Source of the DNA: CAWCWN01 sp963799245
GTDB lineage: Bacteria; Chloroflexota; Ktedonobacteria; Ktedonobacterales; Ktedonobacteraceae
Reading direction: 5' to 3'
Length of the DNA stretch: 64,000 nt
NCBI GenBank assembly: GCA_963799245.1
Contig: CAWCWN010000002.1
Location: 62,001 to 126,000 of the forward strand
Shown here: positions 1 through 8,653 of the stretch, in pieces
Position numbering within the stretch: the stretch's first letter is position 1
Layout of the letters: each line of letters begins with the position of its first letter
The notes under the pieces: generated by a model
Told to the model about the DNA's origin: nothing
The model's input: only the letters and a program-made list of their open reading frames with translations
Databases searched by the model: none
Position numbers and translations under genes: made by a program

Positions 1-918
1 AATGGACGTAAGTCGCTGGAGCAGATTGTCGCGGCCTGTAAAGAGTATGGCGTCGCCATGCGTATCGGCGTCAATTCCGGCTCAATTGATGCCCTCGATC
101 AGCGCGGGCAGATGCAGCGCATCCAGGTGCGTCTGCGCGATGATGGCGTGCTGGAGCGTAGCGATCCTGCCGAGGCACGCTGCAAGGAGCGCGAGCACCT
201 TGCGGAACGCATGGTGAGCAAGGCCCTTGATTATATCAGCTGGTGTGAGGAGCTGGATTTCCACGAGATAAAGGTGTCGCTGAAATCCTCGTCGCCCCTG
301 ACCGCCGTTGTCGCCTACCGCCGTTTCTCAGAGCACTCGGACTACCCCTTGCACCTGGGGATAACCGAAGCAGGCACGCTGGTGACGGGCGCGGTCAAAT
401 CATCCGTTGGCCTGGGCCTGCTACTGGCGGACGGCATCGGTGATACGCTGCGTGTCAGCCTGAGTGCAGAGCCTGAGGAAGAGATACCTGTTGCCTACGA
501 GATTTTGCGCTCCCTGGAGCTGCGCAACCGTGGTGTGACCTTTGTCTCCTGCCCCTCCTGCGGTCGTGTCGAGATCGATGTGATTAGCGTCGCCAGCGAG
601 GTTGAGAAGCGTCTTAGCAGAGTGCAGACCCCTATTCACGTAGCTGTTATGGGCTGCGTGGTCAATGGCCCGGGCGAGTCACGCGATGCCGACGTCGGAC
701 TGGCCGGCGGCAAAGGGCGCGGCGTGATCTTTCGCAAAGGTGAGGTCATCAAGACGGTGCCCGAGGATCAGTTCCTGGATGCCGTGCTAAAAGAGGTGGC
801 CAGCCTTCTGCCGGCTCACGAGGCCAGCCTGATCTATCCCGAGGGCGGTATCGCGGCGGCGGCCGGTATTCACCGCACTCGTGACGAGGGTATGGGCACG
901 GCGGTAGTCAGAAAATGA
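1..918 (+). CDS. ispG: 4-hydroxy-3-methylbut-2-en-1-yl diphosphate synthase (IspG/GcpE), C-terminal part
   Basis: IspG makes HMBPP from MEcPP in the non-mevalonate isoprenoid pathway, using a [4Fe-4S] cluster in the cytoplasm. The gene enters the window already in frame (NGRKSLEQ...), so its start lies upstream and only about 305 residues are visible. The visible part holds the end of the TIM barrel (MRIGVNSGS, HEIKVSLKSS, LHLGITEAG, GIGDTLRVSLS) and the C-terminal iron-sulfur domain with CPSCGR near residue 183 and GCVVNGPGE near residue 218, which supply the cluster cysteines and glutamate. It ends in a TGA that overlaps an ATG (ATGA at 915-918). Identification is firm. The tail after LIYPEGG is glycine/alanine rich and poorly conserved. 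Confidence 0.95.
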   Translation, partial: NGRKSLEQIVAACKEYGVAMRIGVNSGSIDALDQRGQMQRIQVRLRDDGVLERSDPAEARCKEREHLAERMVSKALDYISWCEELDFHEIKVSLKSSSPLTAVVAYRRFSEHSDYPLHLGITEAGTLVTGAVKSSVGLGLLLADGIGDTLRVSLSAEPEEEIPVAYEILRSLELRNRGVTFVSCPSCGRVEIDVISVASEVEKRLSRVQTPIHVAVMGCVVNGPGESRDADVGLAGGKGRGVIFRKGEVIKTVPEDQFLDAVLKEVASLLPAHEASLIYPEGGIAAAAGIHRTRDEGMGTAVVRK

Positions 919-1058
919 CACTCCCGTCGCGTAAACGCGGACGGGCTTCTAAGCAGCGCCGGCAGTGGTTGGCCTGCCGACTCACTCAGACAACGTTGGG
1001 GTGTGTCTGCCCTGCTACTCCTTACACTCGTTGTCCTCGTAGTCTTCTTTACGGGTAA
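915..1058 (+). pseudogene. Possible small single-pass membrane protein, frame broken
   Basis: An ATG overlaps the ispG stop as ATGA, the usual sign of translational coupling. The first 25 or so codons are strongly basic (MTLPSRKRGRASKQRRQW). The second half, read one base further on, gives a good transmembrane helix (VSALLLLTLVVLVVFF at about 1010-1050). One extra A near 998-1000 would explain the break: without it the two halves join as ...LTQTRWGVSALLLL.... The C-terminus is unclear because the second frame runs on over the antisense of the tRNA gene. No family is recognised. This is a weak call based on overlap, charge and hydrophobicity only. Confidence 0.25.
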
Positions 1059-1100
1059 TGAAAAAGAGACGATTTCTACGAAGCCGTCTCTTCTCATCAG

Positions 1101-1174
1101 TGGGCGATACAGAACTCGAATCTGTGACCTCCACGATGTCAACGTGGCGCTCTAACCAACTGAGCTAATCGCCC
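1101..1174 (-). tRNA. tRNA-Val (anticodon GAC)
   Basis: On the minus strand the 74 nt fold into a complete cloverleaf. The acceptor stem GGGCGAT pairs with ATCGCCC, followed by discriminator A. The D arm is GCTC/GAGC, the anticodon stem CCACG/CGTGG encloses loop TTGACAT (anticodon GAC, reading GUC), and the T arm ACAGA/TCTGT encloses TTCGAGT. The CCA end is not encoded. It lies opposite to and just downstream of ispG. Confidence 0.95.
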
Positions 1175-1524
1175 TTGAACACGAACAATAATAGCATTGC
1201 CATTACGACTTGTCAAGCATGTTTTGCGGGCTCTTGGCCAGCCCTTATAACTCTCTCATGTTCAAGTCCCTGGCTGTGACGAGACGAAATCAGCTACATC
1301 TATTTCAGGAGAATCAATCTTTGGACGATCTACATAGTAGCGGAAAGGCTAGCGCTATGATCGTCCAGGTAAAGTGCTCATTCTGCACTCAGAGCCTCGT
1401 AGCACTGTTTCTTGCATGTAAATAAAGACAATGATATACTTGGGCGGGAAAGAGCCGGCTGGCTCTGGACTGCGTTCGCAGGGAAGCACCCATTACAAAA
1501 AAAACGCAAAGGGGAGCTATCTGC
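1175..1524. other. Intergenic region upstream of the CHAP gene
   Basis: No convincing gene on either strand. It separates the minus-strand tRNA from the plus-strand secreted protein and must contain the promoters of both. A purine-rich ribosome-binding site (AAAGGGGAG, about 1508-1516) sits before the ATG at 1525. I see no clear -35/-10 pair, repeat or hairpin. Confidence 0.5.
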
Positions 1525-4206
1525 ATGCCTCCTTCTACCTTCTGGCAAATTCTACGCGATAGAAGGTTTGTATTTAGCACATCGAATAGACATTTTCTTG
1601 CCAAGCTACTGGGTGTAGGCTTGCTCGCAATATTGATCAGTATAGAACTGGGTCCACTGATAGGTCATTCGGCATACGCTCAGATTACCTCAATAAATCA
1701 TACCAACCCGAGCGTAGATTCTAACTGTCGCCACCTGGCTTTCTCTTCAGATGGCAATCCGTTTGCCGTCTGCCCCGGCCCATTTCCGAACGGTGGCAAT
1801 TGTGTGTGGTGGGTCTGGGAGCAGTGGCACCTGCTTGGCTACAACCTGCCGAGTAACTGGGGGAATGCCGCCGATTGGATTTCTGATGCCGAACGAGCAG
1901 GCCTGCCTATAGGCAAGACCCCGCGGGTTGGCTCGATCGCCGTTTTCCCCGTGGGCGATGGCGCCTGGGCCTTTTCATCTGTCGGCCACGTTGCCTTTGT
2001 CACAGAGGTCAGCCCGGATGGGAGCACATTTGACGTCACCTATCAAAACTATGGCGATCCCACACCGATGTATATCGGGCAGAACTACCCCGTTTCAGTT
2101 ATTGATCAGCTCCGTTACCAGAACGATAATTTACGCTTCATCTATTTCCCGCGCTTGCTGGATCCCGTGCGTTTTGCGCGCCTGCCCGGTATCGGTACCA
2201 CTAATTCCAGCGGAGTCGAGCAGGCCAATCGCCAGTTCGGGCTTTTCGATGGCGGCGGCGGCGGTGGTGGGTTCAACGGCCCCGGTAATCCGCCGCCAAC
2301 TGCGGCCAATAACCAGATTGCCCTTGGCCTGCCACCCGCCTCAAGCGAACAGGAGTTCAATGCCGACTTTACCGGCGTCGGTTACAGTGATCTGCTGCTG
2401 TATAATCGCGCCAGGGGCACTTTGAAGGTTCTCAGTTTAACCGATCGGCTCTTACGCCTGCAAAAATCGCATGCCCCTCGCTTTATCATCAATGAGATAC
2501 TGGCCAATCAAGGCGATGCATCAGCGCCTCAGCTTGTCAGCCTGGCGGACAGCCTGACCCCAGCCAATGGCTGGGGATCAACGCTGGATATTCACATAGG
2601 AGATTTCACCGGCGCGGGCAAAGCTGAGATCTTGCTCTATGACCGCGTCAGCGGGAAGATGCAGCTGCTTAGCCTGAAGCCGAACCTGGCAATAGAGAAA
2701 CATGTGATATACCAGGGCTACGGACCTGGCTGGGAATTGTATGTAGGCGCCTTCGATGGGCAGCACAGCAGCATTTTCATGTACAACCGCCTGGTGAATG
2801 CTGTGCCCATTCAAAGCTCAACCCCGACGCCTACGCCGACGGTGGGGAAGACGCCGACGGTGGGGAAGACGCCAACGGTGGGGAAGACGCCAACGGTGGG
2901 GAAGACGCCAACGGTGGGGAAGACGCCAACGGTGGGGAAGACGCCAACGGTGGGGAAGACGCCAACGGTGGGGAAGACGCCAACGGTGGGGAAGACGCCA
3001 ACGGTGGGGAAGACGTCAACGGTGGGGAAGACGCCAACGGTGGGGAAGACGCCAACGGTGGGGAAGACGTCAACGGTGGGGAAGACGTCAACGGTGGGGA
3101 AGACGCCAACGGTGGGGAAGACGCCTACCCCGACTCCCAGGCCGAGCCCTGCGGGGAGCGTCACCGTGCCGCCCAAATGCAGTACGCCGGCGCCTAGTGC
3201 AACGCCGGGTCAACAGCCCTGTCTTACGCCGACACCGGCCCAGGTTTGCTCGACGCCAACGACTAGAGCCTGTCCGACGCCATCGCCTGCTAGGGGGCAG
3301 GCCGGCACGCAACAGAATCTGCTCTTACAATACAAGGACCTGGGCCTGGGCGGCCCATTGGATAGCGATCTGAGCAGTAAATTAAGCGCTTCGACGCCGC
3401 AAGCGCTGGCTTCCAACGTGATGGTGCTCGACTTTGATCACAAATTCAACATAAACCATTTCACGCAATACACCTTGATGGACAACGCCTGGGAGGTCTA
3501 TGTAGGCAGGTTTGTCAGCGCGCACCAGGATGGTCTTTTACTCTACGACCGTACCCTGGGTGAGATTCGGCTTTTAAGTTTTGACGCCCAACTAAATGTG
3601 GCGCACTACAAGTCCATTTCCAATGTTGATCCTGACTGGGAGGTCTTCAGTGGTGATTTCATGGGCTCCGGCCGCTCCCAGGCCCTGCTATATAATCCCG
3701 GCAGCGGTGATGCACAGATCTTGAGCTTTAAAAATGACCTGTCGCTTGCCAGCAAAGCGACGTATTCAGGTTGGGCCACCAACCAGGCTCTCTACGTTGG
3801 CCATTTTGGCGCGCCGACCTTAAGCGTCATGCTCTATGATCCGCAAGCCGTGCAGAGCACCTTCCTGGAATTTGATCATACGCTCAGCGTGATGCGCCAG
3901 GTAACTGTGCAAAGCTGGAATAACCACTGGCAGATATTGATAGGTTCTTTCCTGGATCGTTCGCGCTGCCTGGCGGAGCGCAATTGCTCAACTGGCGATG
4001 ATATCCTGGTCCTAAATCGTCAGACGGGCCAGCTTGAGCAATTTGTTTTCTCCTTTGGAAACCAGTACACCGTCGCTGATCCTCGTTCTCAATCCTTTGT
4101 GCGCACCAATGCGGCGCCCGCAGGCGTCCTGGCATCTGTTGACACAAGTACTTTCAGCCTGTTGACGACTTTAAAGACGAGCATACGCAGCGAAGAACTC
4201 TACTGA
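1525..4206 (+). CDS. Secreted CHAP-domain protein with beta-propeller-like repeats and a TPTVGK linker
   Basis: The 893-residue protein starts with a basic segment and a hydrophobic export signal (about residues 27-55, LLGVGLLAILISIELG...SAYA). A CHAP domain follows (about 70-210), with the expected catalytic cysteine in GNCVWWVWE and histidine in VGHVAFV; such domains are amidases or endopeptidases acting on peptidoglycan. After a run of eight glycines comes a series of about 45-residue repeats of the type WEVYVGRF...DGLLLYDR..G.I.LLSFD, like FG-GAP/VCBS beta-propeller blades. The blades are split by a roughly 110-residue Thr/Pro/Val/Gly/Lys linker made of sixteen hexapeptides and a Cys/Pro/Thr-rich stretch. 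An AAAGGGGAG ribosome-binding site precedes the ATG. A role in cell-wall remodelling or envelope attachment is inferred. Substrate is unknown. Confidence 0.8.
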   Translation: MPPSTFWQILRDRRFVFSTSNRHFLAKLLGVGLLAILISIELGPLIGHSAYAQITSINHTNPSVDSNCRHLAFSSDGNPFAVCPGPFPNGGNCVWWVWEQWHLLGYNLPSNWGNAADWISDAERAGLPIGKTPRVGSIAVFPVGDGAWAFSSVGHVAFVTEVSPDGSTFDVTYQNYGDPTPMYIGQNYPVSVIDQLRYQNDNLRFIYFPRLLDPVRFARLPGIGTTNSSGVEQANRQFGLFDGGGGGGGFNGPGNPPPTAANNQIALGLPPASSEQEFNADFTGVGYSDLLLYNRARGTLKVLSLTDRLLRLQKSHAPRFIINEILANQGDASAPQLVSLADSLTPANGWGSTLDIHIGDFTGAGKAEILLYDRVSGKMQLLSLKPNLAIEKHVIYQGYGPGWELYVGAFDGQHSSIFMYNRLVNAVPIQSSTPTPTPTVGKTPTVGKTPTVGKTPTVGKTPTVGKTPTVGKTPTVGKTPTVGKTPTVGKTPTVGKTSTVGKTPTVGKTPTVGKTSTVGKTSTVGKTPTVGKTPTPTPRPSPAGSVTVPPKCSTPAPSATPGQQPCLTPTPAQVCSTPTTRACPTPSPARGQAGTQQNLLLQYKDLGLGGPLDSDLSSKLSASTPQALASNVMVLDFDHKFNINHFTQYTLMDNAWEVYVGRFVSAHQDGLLLYDRTLGEIRLLSFDAQLNVAHYKSISNVDPDWEVFSGDFMGSGRSQALLYNPGSGDAQILSFKNDLSLASKATYSGWATNQALYVGHFGAPTLSVMLYDPQAVQSTFLEFDHTLSVMRQVTVQSWNNHWQILIGSFLDRSRCLAERNCSTGDDILVLNRQTGQLEQFVFSFGNQYTVADPRSQSFVRTNAAPAGVLASVDTSTFSLLTTLKTSIRSEELY
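2833..3120 (+). repeat. 18-bp coding minisatellite, 16 copies (TPTVGK)
   Basis: Sixteen head-to-tail 18-bp units (consensus ACGCCAACGGTGGGGAAG) without interruption, each encoding TPTVGK. Units 1 and 2 have GCCGAC in place of GCCAAC. Units 11, 14 and 15 carry ACGTCA and so encode TSTVGK. Because 18 is divisible by three, gain or loss of units keeps the frame. The near identity of the units points to recent slippage or unequal exchange, so the linker length is expected to vary between strains. Confidence 0.97.
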
Positions 4207-4313
4207 GATCTCTTTGCAGGGGAAGATGTTGTGGGAGCGCGCGGGATGCGCGCAAATGAACAGTCGAGCATGAGTCTTGTCGAAGATTACTCCAATGGTG
4301 GTACAATGCAGCC

Positions 4314-5954
4314 ATGCATACTATTTTTTTAATTGGACTTTCTGGCAGTGGAAAGAGCACTGTAGGTCGTATGCTGGCAGAGCGACTGAATGCACCTTTC
4401 ATTGATATAGATGTCCTACTCGAAAAAGAATGCGGAGAGCGCATCTCGACTATCTTTGCCCAGCGCGGCGAGGACTACTTCCGCGACTGTGAAAGCCGCT
4501 TACTTGCCCAGGCTGTGCAAAATGAGCAGGGCGCCGTAATCGCAACAGGGGGTGGCATCGTTCTCCGTCCGGAGAGTCGCGCTCTGCTACGCTCGCACGG
4601 GGTGAGTATATTCCTCTCAGTTGACCCGCAAACCGCCCTTGAGCGCCTCAGGCACCAGGGTGGAGCAGAGCTCGCAATTCGTCCCCTTCTGGCAACAGCA
4701 GATCCCCTGGCGGCGCTGCAAGACCTGCTAAAAAAGCGCTCGCAGTGGTATGAGGAGGCACGCTATACTATCTCTACGCAAGCCAGGAGTGTTGAGCGTA
4801 TTACCCAGGAGATTATAGCTCAGTTGATCGCACGGGGCGAGCTTGATGGCGGCGAGCCCATTGTGCGCCGTCTTCATGTTGGCGAAGGCTATGACACGAT
4901 TGTGGATTGGGGTGGTCTGGGCAGGCTGGAAACCTATCTCAAAGATCTGGGACTGCCGCCGCGGGTTTTTCTTATCAGCGACAGCAACGTGCACGGCCTC
5001 TATGCAGCTCACCTGCAGGCGACGCTCTCTGCTCTTGATCCGCAGTTCTTTATTGTACCGGCTGGCGAAGCAAGTAAATCTCGGCAGCAGCTCAGCGCCA
5101 TCTACGATTGGTTGATAGAGCAGCATGCTGAGCGACGTGAAGCCATTATAGCCCTTGGTGGTGGCGTGGTGGGAGACCTCGCAGGCTACGCCGCGGCAAC
5201 ATACCTGCGGGGTGTGCCGCTGGTGCAGGTGCCTACCTCCCTACTGGCACAGGTGGATGCGGCAATTGGGGGTAAGACCGGCATCAATCATCCACGTGGG
5301 AAGAACCTGATCGGCGCATTTTATCACCCTCAACTCGTGCTGGCCGATCCTGCGCTGCTTCTGACCTTGCCCGCGCGTGAGCGTACGGAGGGGTGGGCAG
5401 AAGTCGTCAAGTATGGTATCATACTTGACGCTATATTGTTCGCTCAGCTTGAAGAATATGCAGACGTCCTAAGAGATTTTTCTCACCCCCCTGCTCAACT
5501 GCTATGCCAGATCATTGCACGGTGTATTGCGTTGAAAGCGGCGGTGATAGAGGAGGATGAACGGGAACAGGGGCAGCGAGCTATTCTCAACTATGGCCAT
5601 ACGGTAGCGCATGCGCTTGAAAATCTCGCCGGTTATGGCGTATTGCTGCACGGGGAGGCGGTCTCAGTGGGTATGGCCATTGCGGCTGAGCTTGCTCAAC
5701 AGGCGGGTATGTGCCAGCCAGCCATGGTGGCCCGGCAGAATGCGCTCTTGCAAGCGCTGGGGTTGCCTGTTACATTCGCTGGTCCGGTGCGGGCCCGGGA
5801 TATTCTTGAAACTATACAGTTAGATAAGAAAGTAGCGAATAAACAGGTGCGCTGGGTAATGCCTCGCGGCATCGGCAGCGTTTTTGTTACGCCCTTGCCT
5901 GAGGAGATTGTGCAACCGGTCGTCACAGCATTTTTTAGCGAGAGTAGAGCGTAA
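4314..5954 (+). CDS. aroKB: Bifunctional shikimate kinase / 3-dehydroquinate synthase
   Basis: A 546-residue fusion of two shikimate-pathway enzymes. Residues 1-175 are a shikimate kinase: Walker A GLSGSGKST, the IDIDVLLE acidic motif and TGGGIVLRPE of the substrate site. Residues 185-546 are 3-dehydroquinate synthase, which closes DAHP to 3-dehydroquinate with NAD and a metal: GGGVVGDLAGYAAATYLRG, QVPTSLLAQVDAAIGGKTGIN, and the metal-binding E and H residues in EVVKYG, NYGHTVAHALE and HGEAVSVG. Both halves look complete. The next gene, aroQ, begins 5 bp after the stop, so steps 2, 3 and 5 of the pathway are encoded together. Fusions of these activities occur in several bacteria. Confidence 0.93.
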   Translation: MHTIFLIGLSGSGKSTVGRMLAERLNAPFIDIDVLLEKECGERISTIFAQRGEDYFRDCESRLLAQAVQNEQGAVIATGGGIVLRPESRALLRSHGVSIFLSVDPQTALERLRHQGGAELAIRPLLATADPLAALQDLLKKRSQWYEEARYTISTQARSVERITQEIIAQLIARGELDGGEPIVRRLHVGEGYDTIVDWGGLGRLETYLKDLGLPPRVFLISDSNVHGLYAAHLQATLSALDPQFFIVPAGEASKSRQQLSAIYDWLIEQHAERREAIIALGGGVVGDLAGYAAATYLRGVPLVQVPTSLLAQVDAAIGGKTGINHPRGKNLIGAFYHPQLVLADPALLLTLPARERTEGWAEVVKYGIILDAILFAQLEEYADVLRDFSHPPAQLLCQIIARCIALKAAVIEEDEREQGQRAILNYGHTVAHALENLAGYGVLLHGEAVSVGMAIAAELAQQAGMCQPAMVARQNALLQALGLPVTFAGPVRARDILETIQLDKKVANKQVRWVMPRGIGSVFVTPLPEEIVQPVVTAFFSESRA

Positions 5955-5958
5955 GAAC

Positions 5959-6417
5959 ATGGCGCATATACTGGTCTTGAATGGTCCCAATCTGAATACC
6001 CTGGGGACGCGTGAGCCGTCCATTTATGGTACGCTTACTCTGGCGGACATCCAGGACAGGTTACAAAGGCGGGGCGAGGAGTTGAAAACGACCCTGGCAT
6101 TCTTTCAGTCCAACCATGAGGGAGCGCTGATTGACTATCTGCAAGAGCATGCGAGCGCCGCTGACGGTATCATCATCAATGCGGGGGCCCTGACTCACTA
6201 CGCCTTTGCTTTGCGAGATGCCCTGGCGGCTGTCAGGGCGCCTGTCATTGAAATCCATTTGAGTAACATTTATGCGCGTGAAGCGTTTCGCCACCGCTCT
6301 GTGATTGCTGCGGTCTGCCAGGGCCATATCGTCGGTTTAGGTTGGCGAGGGTATCTTCTCGCAATGGAGAGCCTGGTTGCCCTGGCGCAGGAACAGACGG
6401 AAGAAGGAAAAGTATGA
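5959..6417 (+). CDS. aroQ: 3-dehydroquinate dehydratase, type II
   Basis: AroQ dehydrates 3-dehydroquinate to 3-dehydroshikimate. The 152-residue protein has the family size and landmarks: the N-terminal LVLNGPNLNTLGTREPSIYG with the catalytic-loop Arg and Tyr, FFQSNHEG-type segment (FQSNHEGALID), the IIINAGALTHY substrate site and the EIHLSNIYAREAFRHRS segment with the catalytic His and an Arg. The start is the ATG at 5959, right after aroKB, because homology begins exactly there and an in-frame upstream start would lie inside aroKB. The next gene overlaps its end (ATG at 6415). Confidence 0.93.
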   Translation: MAHILVLNGPNLNTLGTREPSIYGTLTLADIQDRLQRRGEELKTTLAFFQSNHEGALIDYLQEHASAADGIIINAGALTHYAFALRDALAAVRAPVIEIHLSNIYAREAFRHRSVIAAVCQGHIVGLGWRGYLLAMESLVALAQEQTEEGKV

Positions 6418-7516
6418 GTCAAGAAGCACTTGTACAGCTGCGAAGCTGGATGAAGGCAGAGGGCCTGGATGCTTTCATGGTCACTCAGCCTCAAATCGTT
6501 CGTATTTGAGTGGGTGGTTAAATGATGATGAAGAGGGTGCCGGCCTGTTGATCGTAGATGGGCATAGGCAGCTCTTATTTACTAATCCTCTGTATAGAGA
6601 GATCGCCGAGCGTGAAGCGAGCTCCTGGCAGGTTCTTGTCCCTGCTTCGCGCGAGTATGCGCCTGCTGTTGTTACGCAGGCTCAGGAACACGGATGGAAA
6701 AGCATTGGTTTTGAGTCGATGGTGCTAACCTTTCATGCTTATGAAACGCTTGCCACGGCCGGCGAGGGTATCTTCAGCCTGCGGCCTGTGGCTAATAGTT
6801 TTGTGACCACGCTGCGAGAGGTCAAACAACCATATGAGGTAGAGCTGCTCAAGCGTGCAATTGCCATCACGGACGAGTCTTTTGCGCATATCTGCAGCTG
6901 GATTCAGCCAGGGATGACGGAGAAAGAGGTCCAATGGGAGATCTTACGCTACATGATCGCAGCTGGCGCGGATGGGGCATCCTTTGATGCGATCGTCGCG
7001 TCTGGTCCCAATGGGACGATGCCTCATGCCGTTCCAGGCGAGCGGCGCATTCAGCGTGGTGAACTCATCACCATTGATATGGGCGCGCGCTACAAGGGCT
7101 ACTGTGCGGATATGACGCGCACTATTTGCCTGGGTGAGCCGGCTGAGCCCCGCATGCGCGAGGTCTATGCCGCCGTTCTCAATGCCATGCAGACCTGTGA
7201 GGCTGGTTTGCGAGCGGGTATCTCGGCGCAGGCTGCCGATGCCCTGGCACGCGGTGCCTTGGAGATGGCGGGCCTGGCTGAATACTATGTGCATAGCACC
7301 GGGCACGGCGTCGGTTTGCAAATACATGAAGGCCCGGCGCTCTCCGCGCGCGCGCCAGAGGATAGTATATTGCTGGCAGGCAATGTCGTCACCGTTGAAC
7401 CCGGTGTCTATATCCCGGGTTGGAGTGGTACGCGCGTTGAAGATTGTGTATTGATAAAGGAAGATGGCGTCGAGGTATTGACTACTTCACCGACCGAACT
7501 GGTGCTACAGCGCTAA
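6415..7516 (+). CDS. Xaa-Pro aminopeptidase / prolidase (M24), frame broken near 6493
   Basis: A pita-bread metallopeptidase that removes residues N-terminal to proline. The natural ATG at 6415 overlaps the aroQ stop and opens MSQEALVQLRSWMKAEGLDA..., which runs into TGA after 28 residues. The family sequence continues one frame over as NRSYLSGW...DDEEGAGLLIVDG. The junction is at CTCAAATCG (6491-6499): one missing A (AAAA read as AAA) would join the frames as QPQNRSYLSGW. The C-terminal catalytic domain is intact, with metal ligands in ITIDMGA and CADMTRT, HSTGHGVGL, TVEPGVYI and VEDCVLI. Repaired length is about 367 residues. Position between aroQ and efp matches the common aroQ-pepP-efp order. 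A sequencing error or a real lesion cannot be told apart here. Confidence 0.8.
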
Positions 7517-7533
7517 GGAAGAGGTTATTCTCT

Positions 7534-8091
7534 ATGATTTCTACTGGTGATCTAAAAAGAGGCGTGACCATTGAATTTGAAGGGCAGTTGTGCAGCGTGC
7601 TTGACTGGCAGCATGTCAAAATGGGGCGCGGTGGCGCCATCGTGCGCATGAAACTGCGCAACCTGCGCACGGGAGCAACCTTTGATCGTACGTGCGATGC
7701 AGGTGAAAAATTTAAGCGCCTCTATCTCGATCGCAGCACCGTTACCTATCAGTACCAGGATGGTGATCAATACCATTTTATGGATACCAGCACCTATGAT
7801 GACGTCGTACTCTCCGAGGAGCAGCTTGGCGACGCAAAAAATTACCTGATTGACAACCTGGAACTTGACGTAATAACGTTCGATGGTGAACCTATCTCGG
7901 TGGAGCCGCCGGAAAAGGTCGTGCTGCGCGTAACCTACACCGAGCCTGGCTTCAAGGGCGATACGGCGACCGGCGGTACCAAACCGGCCACGACGGAGAC
8001 GGGCCTGGTTGTACAGGTTCCGCTCTTCGTCTCAACCGATGATTCCATTCGGGTGAATACGACCACAGGCGCATACGTTGAACGCGCCTGA
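7534..8091 (+). CDS. efp: Translation elongation factor P
   Basis: EF-P enters the ribosomal E site and relieves stalling at consecutive prolines. The 185-residue protein has the three beta-barrel domains of the family: MISTGDLKRGVTIEFEGQLCSVLDWQHVK, the loop KMGRGGAIVRMKLRNLRTG, and the C-terminal RVNTTTGAYVERA signature. The tip residue of the loop (usually a modified Lys or Arg) appears to be Arg in GRGG. ATG at 7534 is chosen because homology starts there and AAGGAAGAGG lies just upstream. It sits between pepP and a BCCP-like gene, a widespread arrangement. Confidence 0.95.
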   Translation: MISTGDLKRGVTIEFEGQLCSVLDWQHVKMGRGGAIVRMKLRNLRTGATFDRTCDAGEKFKRLYLDRSTVTYQYQDGDQYHFMDTSTYDDVVLSEEQLGDAKNYLIDNLELDVITFDGEPISVEPPEKVVLRVTYTEPGFKGDTATGGTKPATTETGLVVQVPLFVSTDDSIRVNTTTGAYVERA

Positions 8092-8122
8092 CTTTACTGT
8101 ATGTAGGAGATAGGATAGTACC

Positions 8123-8653
8123 ATGGACGGGAATCAGGGGACTTCCCAGGCGAAGCGGCATAGCAAAGCCTCGCTTTCGCAGCAGGAAGAGCAAGCGAAT
8201 GAGGCTGCCTCCGTTATGAGCGTCGAGCAGCTGCGGCGCCTGGTGCGCCTGCTCGATCGCAGCGATGTTTTCGAACTGGAGCTAAGAAGGGCCAGCGCGG
8301 GCACTCGCCTGGTACTGCGTAAAGCCAGTGGGCCACCGGCCCCATTGATGGCGCCGCCAGCGGGAGCGGAGGTGCAGGGACCCTCAGCTCCACGGGGGGA
8401 GACGAAGCACTTCATTTCCGCGCACCTGGTCGGTTATTTCCACGCGTGGGCCAGGCCAAGGGGCGGCGCTCTGGTTGCCGTTGGAGATCGTGTCAAGAAA
8501 GGTCAGCTTGTAGCGACGATACAATCACTGAATGTCATTAATGAAGTGGAGTCGACTGTCGCGGGGCGCGTGGTTGAGATCCTGGTGCAGGAAGGACAAC
8601 CCGTAGAGTACGGGCAGCATCTCATGGTGATAGACGGCTCTGAGGGGGCGTAA
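8123..8653 (+). CDS. BCCP-like biotinyl/lipoyl-domain protein lacking the biotin lysine
   Basis: By place (directly after efp) and layout this is AccB, the biotin carrier of acetyl-CoA carboxylase: 176 residues, with an N-terminal helical part (EQLRRLVRLLDRSDVFELEL), a Pro/Ala linker, and a C-terminal barrel (FHAWARPRGGALVAVGDRVKKGQLVATI...VEILVQEGQPVEYGQHLMVI). The biotin hairpin normally reads EAMKLMNE with the modified Lys. Here codons at 8522-8548 give QSLNVINEVE, so Asn replaces that Lys and the flanking Met residues are gone. The fold is kept but biotinylation should be impossible. It may be a non-carrier paralogue with a structural or regulatory role. No accC is nearby. Stop and xseA start overlap (TAATG). 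Confidence 0.8.
   Translation: MDGNQGTSQAKRHSKASLSQQEEQANEAASVMSVEQLRRLVRLLDRSDVFELELRRASAGTRLVLRKASGPPAPLMAPPAGAEVQGPSAPRGETKHFISAHLVGYFHAWARPRGGALVAVGDRVKKGQLVATIQSLNVINEVESTVAGRVVEILVQEGQPVEYGQHLMVIDGSEGA

Noticed and set aside
2833..3120. Array of regularly spaced repeats resembling a CRISPR
   Set aside because: Units are contiguous 18-mers with no spacers and encode TPTVGK in frame within a secreted protein. It is a coding minisatellite.
2811..3176. Long open frames on the opposite strand and in other frames across the minisatellite
   Set aside because: The repeat unit lacks stops in several frames, so long open frames arise automatically. No start signals or family matches.
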